A stretch of 64,000 nt of DNA, from the NCBI GenBank assembly GCA_029262575.1, contig JAJCZC010000037.1, positions 31,866 to 95,865 on the forward strand. Reading direction: 5' to 3'. Below the pieces are notes generated by a model. That model did not search any database, was not told the origin of the DNA, and saw only the letters and a program-made list of their open reading frames with translations. Below, one piece after another: positions 7,916 through 17,340 of this stretch. The translations under genes were made by a program, and so were the position numbers. Every line of letters starts with the position of its first letter. Position 1 is the first letter of the stretch. This stretch comes from Candidatus Babelota bacterium (GTDB lineage: Bacteria; Babelota; Babeliae; Babelales; Vermiphilaceae).

Positions 7916-8662
7916 ATGAAATTGTTAAGCAACAAAAATAGCCTTATGCTCTTACTCAATATTCTTATTATACCAACATTATATTCTCAAAAAGATTTAA
8001 TCTCTCGATGGAAAAAAGGAGGGGTTGTTTTTGACGAGCCGCAATTTGTGGTTATTGATGAAAATGTTCAACTTGCAGAACATACTCGCATAGGTTGCGG
8101 CGCTCACATTCTTGGCAATTCTGAAATTGGCCAATATTGTTCCATAGGCCATTTTAGCATTATCAAGAATTGCATTATCGGCAATAACGTTAAGATACGC
8201 TCACATTGTGTGCTCGAAAATGCTGTCATCAAAGATGGGGCAGAAATTGGCCCATTTGCACACATTGAAGAAGGCACAACCATAGGCAATAATGCTGTAA
8301 TTGGCAATTTTGTTGAAGTGAAACGCAGCACAATTGGTCCAGAAACAAAAGCTAAACACTTGGCCTATTTAGGTGATACAATAACAGGCAAAAAAGTTAA
8401 TGTTGGTGCTGGTAGCATTACCTGCAACTACAATGGAGTAAGCAAGAATCAAACTTGTATAGAAGATAATGCATTAATTGGCAGCAATAATTGTCTTGTT
8501 GCACCAATTAAAATCGGCAAAGGCGCGATAACCGGTGCCGGATCAACATTAACCAAAAACGTGCCTGATGGCGCTCTTGCAATCTCGCGCGCTAATCAAC
8601 AGGTCAACAAAGAAGGCTACGCATCAAAGTTATTAAATAAATATCGCACTAAACAAGAATAA
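7916..8662 (+). CDS. GlmU-type left-handed beta-helix acetyltransferase, stand-alone, signal-peptide-like N-terminus
   Basis: This 248-residue protein matches only the C-terminal acetyltransferase half of GlmU; the N-terminal pyrophosphorylase domain is absent. Hexapeptide repeats run from about residue 50 (IGCGAHILGNSEIGQYCSIG). The GlmU signature follows: FVEVKRSTIG, KAKHLAYLGD (the His aligns with the catalytic His of GlmU), VNVGAGSITCNYNG and GAGSTLTKNVPDGALAISR. The native reaction is acetyl-CoA-dependent N-acetylation of glucosamine-1-phosphate. The first 25 residues are hydrophobic (NSLMLLLNILIIPTLYSQ), unusual for a cytosolic enzyme. GGAG abuts the ATG at 7916, so the in-frame TTG at 7922 may be the real start. 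Confidence 0.75.
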   Translation: MKLLSNKNSLMLLLNILIIPTLYSQKDLISRWKKGGVVFDEPQFVVIDENVQLAEHTRIGCGAHILGNSEIGQYCSIGHFSIIKNCIIGNNVKIRSHCVLENAVIKDGAEIGPFAHIEEGTTIGNNAVIGNFVEVKRSTIGPETKAKHLAYLGDTITGKKVNVGAGSITCNYNGVSKNQTCIEDNALIGSNNCLVAPIKIGKGAITGAGSTLTKNVPDGALAISRANQQVNKEGYASKLLNKYRTKQE

Positions 8663-9435
8663 GCGAATTTTTGAAAACTACAAAAAAAATGCACACAAAA
8701 TAGCCTCAATTTAAAGAGTTCACACCTCATCTTTTATGATTAACTACAAGAAGATAATCTTTGCTCAAAAATAAAAAATGGGGCGATCTTGAGCAAGTTG
8801 GGCTTTATTGACTATGCGAAAAAACATCTTTTTGCAAAAATGTCGCGCACGACAAATAGAAAGGCACTGTTGCATTGAATGAAAGCCAGAAAAACAAGGC
8901 CATATTTCACAATTCTACACAAAGCGCAATAAATATACTTGAGCAAGATACAATGATAATAAAATCTAAAAACACACAATACGCATTTATTTTATTTTGC
9001 CAGAAAGCAAAGCGAATGTTTTGCAAAAAAACACAGGTTGAAATAACGGCGAACTTGCACATTCCTCGTTATTTTCCCAGCGTTTTTTTATACTAGAAAA
9101 AAGAGTTGAAAAATCACATCGGGTCATAAAAAAAATTACCTCCACAAAAAAATGAGGGTTCTGTTTTTTAAAAAAACAAACTTTTATATATAAAAATTGC
9201 TCAATAGAGTAGATATCTATAGATGCACAAAAAGAAAATATTTGTTATCGAAAAATGAAAAGATATCACCAAATGCAACGTTTTTCATTTGACTGGAAAC
9301 AAAAACGTATATTAAGTTTTAGGGCAAATTGTAACTTTAAACATGGTATGCATAATTGCCACCAAATTTAAATTTAAACAACCCATCCTACTCTTATATG
9401 AAATAACCCGCGCCAAATTCAAATAGTCGCGTTTG
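8663..9435. other. Gene-free stretch between the acetyltransferase and ankyrin genes
   Basis: About 770 bases of AT-rich sequence without a convincing gene, RNA or terminator. One 73-codon frame (8875-9096) opens with TTG, lacks a ribosome binding site and resembles nothing known to me. The segment ATCTTGAGCAAGTTGG (8787-8802) recurs with one change at 16266-16281. GGCACTGTTGCA (8863-8874) resembles an IS6-family end but has no partner here. Confidence 0.5.
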
Positions 9436-10671
9436 CTATCTTTTTATCTTCTTTTTTTGCGCAAACCACTTTTTCAACATATTTGCAAATCCTGGATTTT
9501 TGTTCATTGCTTTTTGAATCGCAGATTTCCCACGCTTGTTTTTCTTGTTTGGATCTGCTCCAGCTTTTATAAGCATTTTCGCTACATCATTACGTTCTGA
9601 AGATTTCATATTATATTTAATGAGATAATGTAACGGCGTATTGCCATAAGCATTTTTTCCATTTGGATCAGCCTCATTAGCTAATAGTAAATTCACAAAA
9701 GGCAGCATATCATACTGCTTGATCACGGCAAAATGAAGCGGCATGTTTTGAAATCGAGTTGTATCGGCTATATTCACATTTGCTTTATATTTAACTTGCC
9801 GCTCAGTAAATGGTAGATCACTTCTTATTATTGCAAGCATAAGACCAGTTCGCCCCAACATATCCCGCTCATTTACATTATCACCAATCCCTAAAGGCTT
9901 AAATGCTTCAATAGCACGTTCACTCTCAGGCTGCAAAGTATTTTTCGCATATTCTAGGGGGGTCCACCCTTCCTTGTTTTTCAACGTCAAATCAAACATT
10001 GAACCAAAGTTTTCCATTAAATATTGTATCCAGCCAATATCCTTTTGGCGTATCACTAAATGTAAATAAGTGTTACCAATATTATTTTGTATATTCACGT
10101 CAGCTAAATCGGCAATCATACCTTTAAAAATAGGCGTCAGAGTTTCCATGCGGCTTGCTTGCATCGACCACATCAATGGCGTTTCCTCAAGATTGTTTTG
10201 CGCATTAATATCTGCCCCTGCATCAACCAAATAATCGATCATAGCAACCGTATTGCGTGGATTCACGCGTATAACAGCAAAATGCAATGGAGTATTATCA
10301 AAACTATGATCCTCTTCCCGGGGGGATTGCTCAGAACGGGCATTCACGTCAGCACCATAATAGATTAATGTTTCAACAAGTCCCGATTTATCGCTGCTAG
10401 CATCATATCGCCCAAAGCTGCCAAATCGGCCAATGTTTATGGCATACATAAGGCCAGTTTGCCCCAAACTATTGCGTTGATCAATATCGGCACCATTAGT
10501 ATCCTTGAGCAATTTCCTGATATCATCCAAGTTTGCTTCAGGAGTGAACCAAATTGGCTCATCCATCTCATAGGCATAACCTGCAAGTAAATGAATGCCC
10601 AAAAGGCCCAATATAAACAGAAATATGGCACATTTTGCCTTGATAAATAGGTAAACATACTGTTTATTCAT
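9436..10671 (-). CDS. Ankyrin-repeat protein with N-terminal signal/anchor
   Basis: The 411-residue protein starts with a signal or anchor helix (CAIFLFILGLLGIHLLAGYAYE). About nine ankyrin-type repeats follow, recognisable by the 'A(D/N)(I/V/P)N..N..G.TPLH.A' pattern: ADVNARS..DNTPLHFAV, ADINAQNNLEETPLMWS, ADVNIQNNIGNTYLHLV, KNKEGWTPLEYA, NERDMLGRTGLMLAI, ANVNIADT, ADPNGKNAYGNTPLHYLI and ADPNKKNKRGKSAIQKA. It ends in a basic tail (KKWFAQKKKIKR). Ankyrin repeats bind proteins and are often host-directed in intracellular bacteria. The N-terminal helix implies export through Sec. GGAAAG precedes the ATG by 3-4 bases. The partner is unknown. Confidence 0.85.
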   Translation of the reverse strand: MNKQYVYLFIKAKCAIFLFILGLLGIHLLAGYAYEMDEPIWFTPEANLDDIRKLLKDTNGADIDQRNSLGQTGLMYAINIGRFGSFGRYDASSDKSGLVETLIYYGADVNARSEQSPREEDHSFDNTPLHFAVIRVNPRNTVAMIDYLVDAGADINAQNNLEETPLMWSMQASRMETLTPIFKGMIADLADVNIQNNIGNTYLHLVIRQKDIGWIQYLMENFGSMFDLTLKNKEGWTPLEYAKNTLQPESERAIEAFKPLGIGDNVNERDMLGRTGLMLAIIRSDLPFTERQVKYKANVNIADTTRFQNMPLHFAVIKQYDMLPFVNLLLANEADPNGKNAYGNTPLHYLIKYNMKSSERNDVAKMLIKAGADPNKKNKRGKSAIQKAMNKNPGFANMLKKWFAQKKKIKR

Positions 10672-10912
10672 TAACTTTCCTTATATTTACCTTTATAGTA
10701 ACAATTTTTTAATTCAAATTGCAACACACTTCAACTGTTTCATAAAAAGTCTGGCCCAAAATGCCCAATCTATAAAAACACCTATAAGCTGCACACCAAA
10801 ACCCGATTTGTTTTTCATAATACCCTTGCGCTCCCCCCACTTAATTGCTATTATAAAATTAAGAGTTGGGGTCGTCTCGACTCAAGTTAGTATCATAATC
10901 AAAGGAAATATA

Positions 10913-11368
10913 ATGAAAAAGATACTATTAGCTAGCCTTGTCGGCATGTCCTTCACGAGCGCAATGCTTGCCTCTTCCGCAGATTCTTCCACTTCTCGTG
11001 AATCGTATATTGAAGGAATGTTGCGTGAAATTGCAAATCATAAGCGCTCTCCTGATGGTGGATATGAAGAATCTCGCAAACTTAAAAACATTAAAATCAA
11101 TATTCAGCTTGACCGAGCTAAAAACCTAGGTGATACAGAATTATTTGATGGGTTCATCGAATTAGAAGTTTTAAACCACAATAACAACGTTACAAAAAAC
11201 TTAAAAATAACAATTGATAAGGTTCCTTGGAACAATATAATCGATAACTTAAGTCAAGAAAAAACTCGGAAAGGGATTATTGCTTACCTATTTAGCGGAT
11301 TATCTGCGAGAAGACAAAGCGAAACCACAGCCTTCCAGAAATTGGTAGAAAACATACAAAGACGTTAG
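10913..11368 (+). CDS. Small secreted protein of unknown function
   Basis: The ATG at 10913 is chosen because AAAGGAAAT precedes it and the translation then starts with a clean signal peptide, MKKILLASLVGMSFTSAMLASS. The 151-residue product is polar and basic after cleavage and has no motif I recognise; a possible beta segment is IKINIQLDRAKNLGDTELFD. A TATAAA at 10852-10857 could be its -10 element. A long hairpin follows 12 bases after the stop. It is probably exported to the periplasm or beyond. Confidence 0.65.
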   Translation: MKKILLASLVGMSFTSAMLASSADSSTSRESYIEGMLREIANHKRSPDGGYEESRKLKNIKINIQLDRAKNLGDTELFDGFIELEVLNHNNNVTKNLKITIDKVPWNNIIDNLSQEKTRKGIIAYLFSGLSARRQSETTAFQKLVENIQRR

Positions 11369-11380
11369 ACAAATAAAGAA

Positions 11381-11427
11381 TAGATGGCATAATTGAAGAA
11401 CATGTTAATCTTCAACTATGCCATCTA
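11381..11427 (+). terminator. 18-bp stem-loop directly before the second flippase-like gene
   Basis: TAGATGGCATAATTGAAG (11381-11398) is the inverted complement of CTTCAACTATGCCATCTA (11410-11427) with one mismatch and an 11-base loop. It could end transcription of the small secreted gene, although no T-run follows. The last base of the stem is next to the ATG at 11428, so the structure may also control translation of that gene. Confidence 0.5.
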
Positions 11428-12819
11428 ATGAACACTAAAGAGCTATATTTAAAGTTTGCACAAGGTGTTAATTGGAACGCCTTTTTATATTTCATATACA
11501 AAATTTCAGCAACACTGCTGACATTTTTGCTCTATAATAAGCTTGATAGCAAGACGTTTTCTACATTCGCCAATCTCAATGCCATTATGTTTTTGCTTTT
11601 GTTATGGATCGATTTTGGGTTCCAAAAATCAATACCGCGATTCTGTCCATTTTATGCAAAAAACAGCAATGACCTAAAAATATTCATCCGATCATTACTC
11701 ACATTCAAAATCATTATACTCATCTTGGCGTTGCCCCTATATATGATTCTAGTTAATCAATTTGCAAACATATTGCACTTAACAGAGTTCAAATCTTACT
11801 TCTATGCAGGAGTTATACTGCTACTGCTGGAAGGTATAATCTCGGTCATCAGATTGATTTATCATGCATACTTTTGGCAGAAACAGTTCAACAGTATGAA
11901 TGCCATGAGCCTCATGCTCGAAATCCTCATTGATCTAGGTTGCATCTTATTGATACCAAATCAATATATATTGCTAGCAATATTGCTCATATCAAAAATA
12001 GTATCAAGAATAGTTCTGTTGGTACTATCAGGCATCAAATTGCCAACATTATCTCATAACATTGTCCAAATCAAAGAACAGGAGATAGACGTAGATCAGC
12101 TCAATAAGAACTTTATGACTCACTCATCAATTATGTGGTTCAACACCAACATAAAAAGCCTGACCGAAAGGAATGTGCTGGTACCATTATTTACACACAT
12201 ATTTGGCCCAGCAGTGGCAAACATGTTTAAAGTGGCCAACGATGGGGCACTGTTATTCTATCGCATAGTGATCAAATCTATAGGGACTGCCGACACAGCA
12301 CTGTTTGCCCACATAGATAGCATGGGGGAGGGAAAAGAAACTTGGCAGGTTGCCTTCAAAAAATTAACAACGAAGATCGCCGCGCTCGTTCTTCCCCTTT
12401 TAGGAGTTGTATGTGTTTTATATAAATATAAGGTAATGATCAAATATGACAATAACGTTTTTCTAATATTTTTATTAATAAGTATATGCTTCCTTATGGA
12501 AGTAATGTGTTCACCTTATGAAAGAGTCTTAGAAGTTAAAAGAGATTACGTGTTACTTACGTGCGCGTATACGCCTTACATTATTATGGTTATCATTTTG
12601 CTCACAACAAACATAATGACGTGTATTGGTCTTTTTCACTCGATCACGTTAATACATGGCGTGCGACTGGTTAGTTCTTTAATAATGCTTACGCTGGCGC
12701 GCGTTAAATATGGACTTGTTTATCCAGTTAAATACGTTTGTACCCTTTCACTTTATATATATATAGGTGTATACATCCTAGACAAACTTATAAACCAAAT
12801 TTGCTTATTTGTTTTATAA
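11428..12819 (+). CDS. Polysaccharide flippase-like membrane protein (second copy type)
   Basis: A 463-residue protein with about 12-14 hydrophobic segments. The beginning (FAQGVNWNAFLYFIYKISATLLTFLLYNKLDSKTFSTFANLNAIMFLLLLW) has the layout of Wzx/oligosaccharide exporters, with two helices separated by 'y..l....f...a......'. It shares topology but little sequence with the 6529-7842 protein. The expected role is export of lipid-linked glycans. No ribosome binding site is visible at the ATG, which follows a large stem-loop directly, so the start is uncertain; a start a few codons later would not alter the call. Confidence 0.6.
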   Translation: MNTKELYLKFAQGVNWNAFLYFIYKISATLLTFLLYNKLDSKTFSTFANLNAIMFLLLLWIDFGFQKSIPRFCPFYAKNSNDLKIFIRSLLTFKIIILILALPLYMILVNQFANILHLTEFKSYFYAGVILLLLEGIISVIRLIYHAYFWQKQFNSMNAMSLMLEILIDLGCILLIPNQYILLAILLISKIVSRIVLLVLSGIKLPTLSHNIVQIKEQEIDVDQLNKNFMTHSSIMWFNTNIKSLTERNVLVPLFTHIFGPAVANMFKVANDGALLFYRIVIKSIGTADTALFAHIDSMGEGKETWQVAFKKLTTKIAALVLPLLGVVCVLYKYKVMIKYDNNVFLIFLLISICFLMEVMCSPYERVLEVKRDYVLLTCAYTPYIIMVIILLTTNIMTCIGLFHSITLIHGVRLVSSLIMLTLARVKYGLVYPVKYVCTLSLYIYIGVYILDKLINQICLFVL

Positions 12820-13187
12820 AGAAATCCGTTAAAACGTGCTTAGATTCTCGCACATTCATATCAATTAATTACCTCAATTAATCGCCCTTTTTCACTCTCG
12901 CGTGCAATACCCTCGCTTTAATAAGACCTTCATAAACTCCAATATTAACAACACGCACATATACTTTATTTGACTCTCTTGGGAAACTTTAAAGACATAC
13001 AAAGACAAAAACAACAACCGCATGCCTTCATGCATACAATAGCTCTTTTCACCTATTCGTATTAGCTTAATTCAAGAAATTATATGAGTGGGCCCCTATA
13101 AGATATAAGCACTTGCTAACATTCAAATACAACAGAAAAAAGCGCATTGTTTGAATCTACTAAAAAGGAAGAATAATTAAGAAATCA
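12820..13187. other. Gene-free AT-rich stretch
   Basis: No reading frame, RNA or repeat can be supported here. It leads into the GC-rich island that starts near 13188. Confidence 0.5.
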
Positions 13188-13385
13188 TTTATGAGTTGCA
13201 ACAAAAGATAAGGTTACGGACACGAGACAAACCCACGCAGTTAAGACCACCAGCCCCCAGTAGCGACAGCGAGTGAAACGAGCTGAGCGTACCCACGGGA
13301 AAAGGCTGGGGGGCGCAAACGGAGTGAGAAATCGGCCGAATGGCCAGATTCGAACTCACGTGCGGCCACACCATGCCGCACAATG
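13188..13385. repeat. GC-rich island with tRNA T-loop-like motif and hairpins, origin unknown
   Basis: The base composition is visibly richer in G+C than the flanks. On the minus strand it reads GTGCGGC-loop-GCCGCAC (a perfect 7-bp hairpin, 13360-13381), then GAGTTCGAATCTGGCC, which has the invariant T-loop/B-box core GTTCGAATC (about 13345-13358). CCCCCAG (13254-13260) pairs with CTGGGGG (13307-13313). A complete tRNA cloverleaf cannot be drawn: no anticodon arm or acceptor match is found. Possibilities are a decayed tRNA, a structured non-coding element, or an imported repeat of tRNA-derived SINE type. Confidence 0.4.
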
Positions 13386-13778
13386 CATAAAAACTATTGC
13401 CTACCGCACAATATAAAGACCTAACACCCGTTGATTATGCGACACAAACTAGCTTATTGTTAATAAGTTTATCCCGCAAAAACATATATAAGAAGTACGA
13501 ATGTATGGACCTGCAAAACCGTTATAAAGAAATATTTGATAGCTTTGCCCAAAGGCAAAAAACGTATGGGCGTGAAGCACAAAGGGAAAAATACATTAAC
13601 AATCCCCATACAAAGCGGCACAAATAAAGAACTCAATGCTGTATCAACAGGAAAAAAATAAGAAAAATAATATAAACACAATAAAATGGACGACCAGAAA
13701 AAAAAGCCGATTAAAAAACATCGCAATACAACCTGCACCACAAAAATTACTCCCGAATAATGAGTTATCGTTAAAAAC
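13386..13778. other. Stretch without a supported gene between the island and the small membrane protein
   Basis: Two overlapping open frames exist on opposite strands (13397-13627 plus, 13469-13912 minus). Neither has a ribosome binding site. The hydrophobic minus frame overlaps a better-supported gene in another frame. I see no RNA or repeat. Confidence 0.4.
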
Positions 13779-14030
13779 CTAGAAGACCGAACATTTAAAT
13801 GCAAGCGCAGCCAAAAGACCGCCAACAATACCATTAACCAATGAAGCTGAAAATTTTTTGGGAGCAGGAAACAATGCATAATATAAGCTAATGACCATGA
13901 CAGACCATACAACCTTAGTTAAAGCATCCAAATAAGAAGTCCCATACACAAAAGAAAAAATAAGCCCCATAGGCAAGATCGCGCCAACAAAGCTGCCCAA
14001 AAGCCTTCTTAAGATTATCCTTCTATCCAT
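13779..14030 (-). CDS. Small membrane protein of unknown function
   Basis: The start at 14030 is preferred because AGAGGAC lies about 8 bases upstream. The 83-residue product starts MDRRIILRRLLGSFVGAILPMG and has three hydrophobic segments (about residues 9-28, 33-51 and 60-78). A frame extension to 14096 only adds a duplicated 15-base segment (two copies of ATGTCCTCTGAAATA near 14034-14063), which would read SEDIISEDI. No family is recognised. It is divergent from dnaK. Confidence 0.5.
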   Translation of the reverse strand: MDRRIILRRLLGSFVGAILPMGLIFSFVYGTSYLDALTKVVWSVMVISLYYALFPAPKKFSASLVNGIVGGLLAALAFKCSVF

Positions 14031-14185
14031 AAAAATGTCCTCTGAAATAATGTCCTCTGAAATAAAGACTGTGATATATAGATATAATACAGGCAATTAT
14101 GCGACATAGCAATCGGACCAAAACACCTGAAATTAATAGCTCAAAAAATCTTAGTCGAATTGACTAAAGAAATCTACATTCGAGA

Positions 14186-14215
14186 TTGACAGCACCGGCA
14201 AAATAGGTGTATATT
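14186..14215 (+). promoter_or_regulatory. Sigma-70-type promoter of dnaK
   Basis: A consensus -35 TTGACA (14186-14191) is followed after 18 bases by TATATT (14210-14215). The predicted start near 14222 gives a leader of about 50 bases to the dnaK ATG. No CIRCE element or HAIR-type HspR site is visible nearby, so the known heat-shock operators are not evident. Confidence 0.65.
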
Positions 14216-14270
14216 ATAGGTGATTTCAAGACAATTAAATAACATCCTATTAAAGATAAAAAGGATACAC

Positions 14271-16190
14271 ATGGCAAGAAAAATCATAGGTATTGATTTG
14301 GGTACCACCAACTCAGTAGCTACATTCATGGAAGCTGGTGCTCCAAAGGTGATTCCAAATAAAGAAGGCTCTAATATTACCCCTTCTATCGTGGCATTCA
14401 CCAAAGACGGCAAACGTCTTGTGGGCACATTGGCAAAGCGCCAAGCAGTAACTAACCCAGAAAACACCATTTATTCTGCAAAACGCTTTATCGGCCACAC
14501 TTTCGATGAGATGAAAAAAGAACTCGATCGAGTTCCCTTTAAAACAGTAAAACGCCCAAATGGCGATATCGCTATTGTGGCTCAAGGCAAAGAATACACG
14601 CCTCAGGAAATTTCAGCTGCTATATTAGCATCAATTAAAGAATATGCTGAAGACTATTTGGGTGAAAAAGTAACCGAAGCCGTTATCACTGTACCTGCAT
14701 ATTTCAATGACGCTCAACGCCAAGCAACCAAAGATGCTGGTAAAATTGCCGGCCTTGACGTGAAACGTATCATTAATGAGCCGACTTCTGCTGCACTAGC
14801 CTATGGCATGGATAAAAAAGAAAGTGGCACAATCGTTGTATTTGATTTCGGTGGCGGAACCTTCGACGTATCTATTTTGGATATCAGCGATGGCGTGATT
14901 GAAGTAAAATCAACCAATGGTGACACACATCTTGGTGGTGATGATGTTGATCATGTAATCATCGACTATTTGATCGATAGCTTCAAAAATGAAACTGGCA
15001 TCGATCTCTCACAAGATAAAATTGCATTGCAAAGATTAAAAGAAGCTGCTGAAAAAGCAAAAATAGAACTTTCCACTTTGCATGAAACAGACATTAACTT
15101 GCCTTATATCACTGCAGATGCAACCGGCCCAAAACACCTTGTTCAAAAGCTGAGCCGTGCAAAACTTGAGTCAATGTGCTCAGATATCTTTAGTCGTTTA
15201 CTTGAACCTTGCAAAAAAGCAATGACCGATGCAGGCATTTCAAAAAATGAAATCAACGAAGTATTATTGGTCGGTGGTTCAACCCGTATTCCAAAAGTGC
15301 AAGAAGTGGTCAAAGAGTTCTTCGGTAAAGAACCGAGCAAAAACGTGAACCCTGATGAAGTGGTTGCACTTGGTGCCGCAATTCAAGGCGGTGTGTTGGC
15401 TGGTGATGTTACCGATGTATTATTGCTTGATGTCACCCCCCTTTCACTCGGTATTGAAACAATGGGCGGTATTGCAACTCGCTTGATTGAACGCAACACA
15501 ACAATTCCTGCCAAAAAGTCACAAACGTTCTCAACAGCTGAAGATAATCAATCTGCTGTGGATATCAAAGTTGTGCAAGGTGAGCGTCAATTTGCCAAAG
15601 ACAATAAAGTATTAGGCCAATTTAGATTAGACGGCATTCCTGCTGCTCCACGTGGCGTGCCTCAAGTTGAAGTTACTTTTGACATCGATGCAAACGGCAT
15701 TGTGCATGTTTCAGCTAAAGATAAAGGCACAGGCAAAGAACAAAAAATCACTATCACCAGCAGTGGTGGATTGTCTGATGACGAAATCGAAAAAATGGTT
15801 AATGATGCAAAGGTACATGCAGAAGAAGATAAAAAGGCAAAAGAAACTGTTGAAAAGCGTAACAGCTTAGATGCATTGATCTTGCAACTTGAGAAAACCA
15901 TTAAAGACAACAAAGATAAACTTGAAGAACAAGAAGTAACCGATCTTGAAGCTGAAATTGCAACTGCTAAAAAAGCACTAGAAGAGCACAAAGAAAACGC
16001 TGAAGAATTGCAAAAAGCGCATGATGCGTTGATTCAAGCTTCACACAAAGTTGCTGAAAAACTCTACAAACAGCAAGCCCCTGAAGGCGCACAACCCGGC
16101 TCGCAGGAACCAGGCGCTGAACAAGCTGATGAATCATCACAAGATGAGCCAAAAGGCGAAGGCCCAATTGACGCTGAAATTGAAGAGTAA
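14271..16190 (+). CDS. dnaK: Chaperone DnaK (Hsp70)
   Basis: DnaK is the ATP-driven Hsp70 chaperone that works with DnaJ and GrpE in folding and stress recovery; neither partner is in this window. The 639-residue length is standard. Motifs include [77 protein letters not shown] and the substrate-domain start [14 protein letters not shown]. The C-terminal tail is acidic and Glu/Gln/Pro-rich. The ATG at 14271 follows AAAGGATACAC; an upstream in-frame ATG at 14220 lies at the predicted transcription start and is rejected. A good promoter and a strong terminator make it a single-gene unit. Confidence 0.98.
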   Translation: MARKIIGIDLGTTNSVATFMEAGAPKVIPNKEGSNITPSIVAFTKDGKRLVGTLAKRQAVTNPENTIYSAKRFIGHTFDEMKKELDRVPFKTVKRPNGDIAIVAQGKEYTPQEISAAILASIKEYAEDYLGEKVTEAVITVPAYFNDAQRQATKDAGKIAGLDVKRIINEPTSAALAYGMDKKESGTIVVFDFGGGTFDVSILDISDGVIEVKSTNGDTHLGGDDVDHVIIDYLIDSFKNETGIDLSQDKIALQRLKEAAEKAKIELSTLHETDINLPYITADATGPKHLVQKLSRAKLESMCSDIFSRLLEPCKKAMTDAGISKNEINEVLLVGGSTRIPKVQEVVKEFFGKEPSKNVNPDEVVALGAAIQGGVLAGDVTDVLLLDVTPLSLGIETMGGIATRLIERNTTIPAKKSQTFSTAEDNQSAVDIKVVQGERQFAKDNKVLGQFRLDGIPAAPRGVPQVEVTFDIDANGIVHVSAKDKGTGKEQKITITSSGGLSDDEIEKMVNDAKVHAEEDKKAKETVEKRNSLDALILQLEKTIKDNKDKLEEQEVTDLEAEIATAKKALEEHKENAEELQKAHDALIQASHKVAEKLYKQQAPEGAQPGSQEPGAEQADESSQDEPKGEGPIDAEIEE

Positions 16191-16214
16191 TCTACAATAA
16201 CATTAGCTAATTTA

Positions 16215-16243
16215 AGAGCCCGGATCTTTCCCGGGCTCTTTTA
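16215..16243 (+). terminator. Rho-independent terminator of dnaK
   Basis: AGAGCCCGG (16215-16223) pairs with CCGGGCTCT (16231-16239) around a 7-base loop and is followed by TTTTAT. It lies 24 bases past the dnaK stop. Confidence 0.9.
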
Positions 16244-16355
16244 TATATCTGACTTAATCTCACTCATCTTGGGCAAGTTGGATGCGAAACAAAAGTATTA
16301 AAAACAATAACACTTGTTGCTTAATTTTTTAAATATAAATGCTAGACCCTTGAAT

Positions 16356-16586
16356 ATGAACAACAAAACGCACATCCTCAAAGAGTTTCAACAAATCCCC
16401 GGTGTTGGCAAAAGCATCGCACAAGATCTTTATGATCTTGGCTTTAGATCAATTGCCGAATTGAAAAACAAAAATTCTGAAAAAATACATGCTGATTTTT
16501 GCGAACACAAAGGACAACATGTAGATCAGTGCATGCTCTATGTATTTCGATGTGCAGTATATTCAGTATGGCTGTTCTTGCTTTAA
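16356..16586 (+). CDS. Helix-hairpin-helix Cdd1-family protein
   Basis: The 76-residue product carries a helix-hairpin-helix motif, QQIPGVGKSIAQDLYDLGFRS (residues 11-31), followed by IAELKNKNSEKIHADFCEHKG and VDQCMLYVFRCAVY. This is the layout of the short 'pathogenicity locus' Cdd1 family. HhH motifs usually bind DNA non-specifically; the exact role of Cdd1 proteins is unknown. The ATG at 16356 is chosen because the family match starts there; an earlier in-frame start at 16314 adds 14 unrelated residues. It sits downstream of the dnaK terminator as a separate unit. Confidence 0.75.
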   Translation: MNNKTHILKEFQQIPGVGKSIAQDLYDLGFRSIAELKNKNSEKIHADFCEHKGQHVDQCMLYVFRCAVYSVWLFLL

Positions 16587-17058
16587 ATAGCCAAGAGTTC
16601 GATTAATCATTTTTATCACTCCATGCATTGTATAGCTAGCAAAAATCGCTAAAAAAGAAGGCTATCTTTCAAACTTCGAATTATCATAAAAACACTCCTA
16701 TGTAGATTAAAAAAATCATAATTGTGACTACAGTTATGCGCAAAAAACTATATATGTCAACAATGGGGTGCTATTAAAAAATGAAATGAACTCAGCTTCC
16801 AAATAAGGATAGTTCAAATTTATGGAGGTTATTTAGGGCTTTTATTTGCAACCCATAAAGGGGCCAACCGCTAATCATTCCCATATGGCCACAGCAACGT
16901 CAGAAACTCACGCGGAAACTCTGACATCATCATTGATGAATATGAATCACGCACTATTGTTTGCACTCTATGCAACTGGCGACTTTTTCATGAACACACT
17001 GAGAGAAAAGCTCCATCGAAAAAATGCTCAATAACCCATTCTATTATGGGATAACGCC
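16587..17058. other. Decayed stretch, possibly old mobile DNA
   Basis: No intact gene is supported. A 62-codon frame at 16846-17034 has a polar composition and no ribosome binding site. Because recognisable IS3-type coding remnants follow directly, part of this stretch may be decayed transposon sequence, but I cannot align it to a transposase. Confidence 0.35.
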
Positions 17059-17238
17059 GAAAAGAAAGATACCGAGGTTGAAAGGCCGTTAAGTATCATT
17101 GGTAAACTGAAGGTTAAAAATAATATTTTAGAAAGGTCGCAAGATCGTTATTAAACGATTGGAAGTCTGCATTAATACGTCAAGACGAATCAACTTTCTG
17201 TTAGACGCAAAAGCGTGTATTATCGTAGCAAAGATGGA
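17059..17238 (+). pseudogene. Remnant of an IS3-family transposase (OrfA end / OrfB start)
   Basis: One frame with two stop codons reads ...VERPLSIIGKLKVKNNILER... and then ...TNQLSVRRKSVYYRSKDG. This resembles the OrfA C-terminus of IS3 elements ('LY.QIG.LKVE.DFL.R/K') and the OrfB N-terminus ('LS..RQC.LL...RS..YYR'), with the middle part deleted. The internal stops and shortening mean it is not functional. The identification rests on these two motifs only. Confidence 0.55.
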
Positions 17239-17340
17239 ATAATATAAAATCCCTAAAGCCTGAATCACTTTTGGTCTTGACAACGGGGGGCGCTATACCT
17301 AACGATTCAAAGGTTTTTCGAGATTCACTGGACAAAATCA

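Noticed and set aside
8863..8874. GGCACTGTTGCA resembles the terminal repeat of IS6-family elements
   Set aside because: There is no matching inverted end and no transposase-like frame in the 770 bases around it; a 12-base match may be chance.
8875..9096. 73-codon open frame
   Set aside because: TTG start, no ribosome binding site, and no signal peptide or motif; the composition is that of the surrounding non-coding DNA.
13189..13383. Open frame on the minus strand across the GC-rich island
   Set aside because: It exists because stops are rare in GC-rich DNA; it has no ribosome binding site, and the hairpins and T-loop motif explain the sequence better.
13345..13385. A tRNA gene in the GC-rich island
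   Set aside because: Only a T-loop-like core and one hairpin fit; an anticodon arm and matching acceptor strands cannot be found.
13469..13912. Hydrophobic 147-codon frame on the minus strand
   Set aside because: No ribosome binding site. It overlaps the better-supported 83-residue membrane-protein gene in another frame, whose reverse A/T bias makes hydrophobic codons.
14220..14270. An upstream ATG for dnaK adding 17 residues
   Set aside because: It lies at the predicted transcription start, has no ribosome binding site, and DnaK families begin at [13 protein letters not shown].
16846..17034. 62-codon frame before the IS3-type remnant
   Set aside because: No ribosome binding site, no recognisable motif and decayed surroundings.
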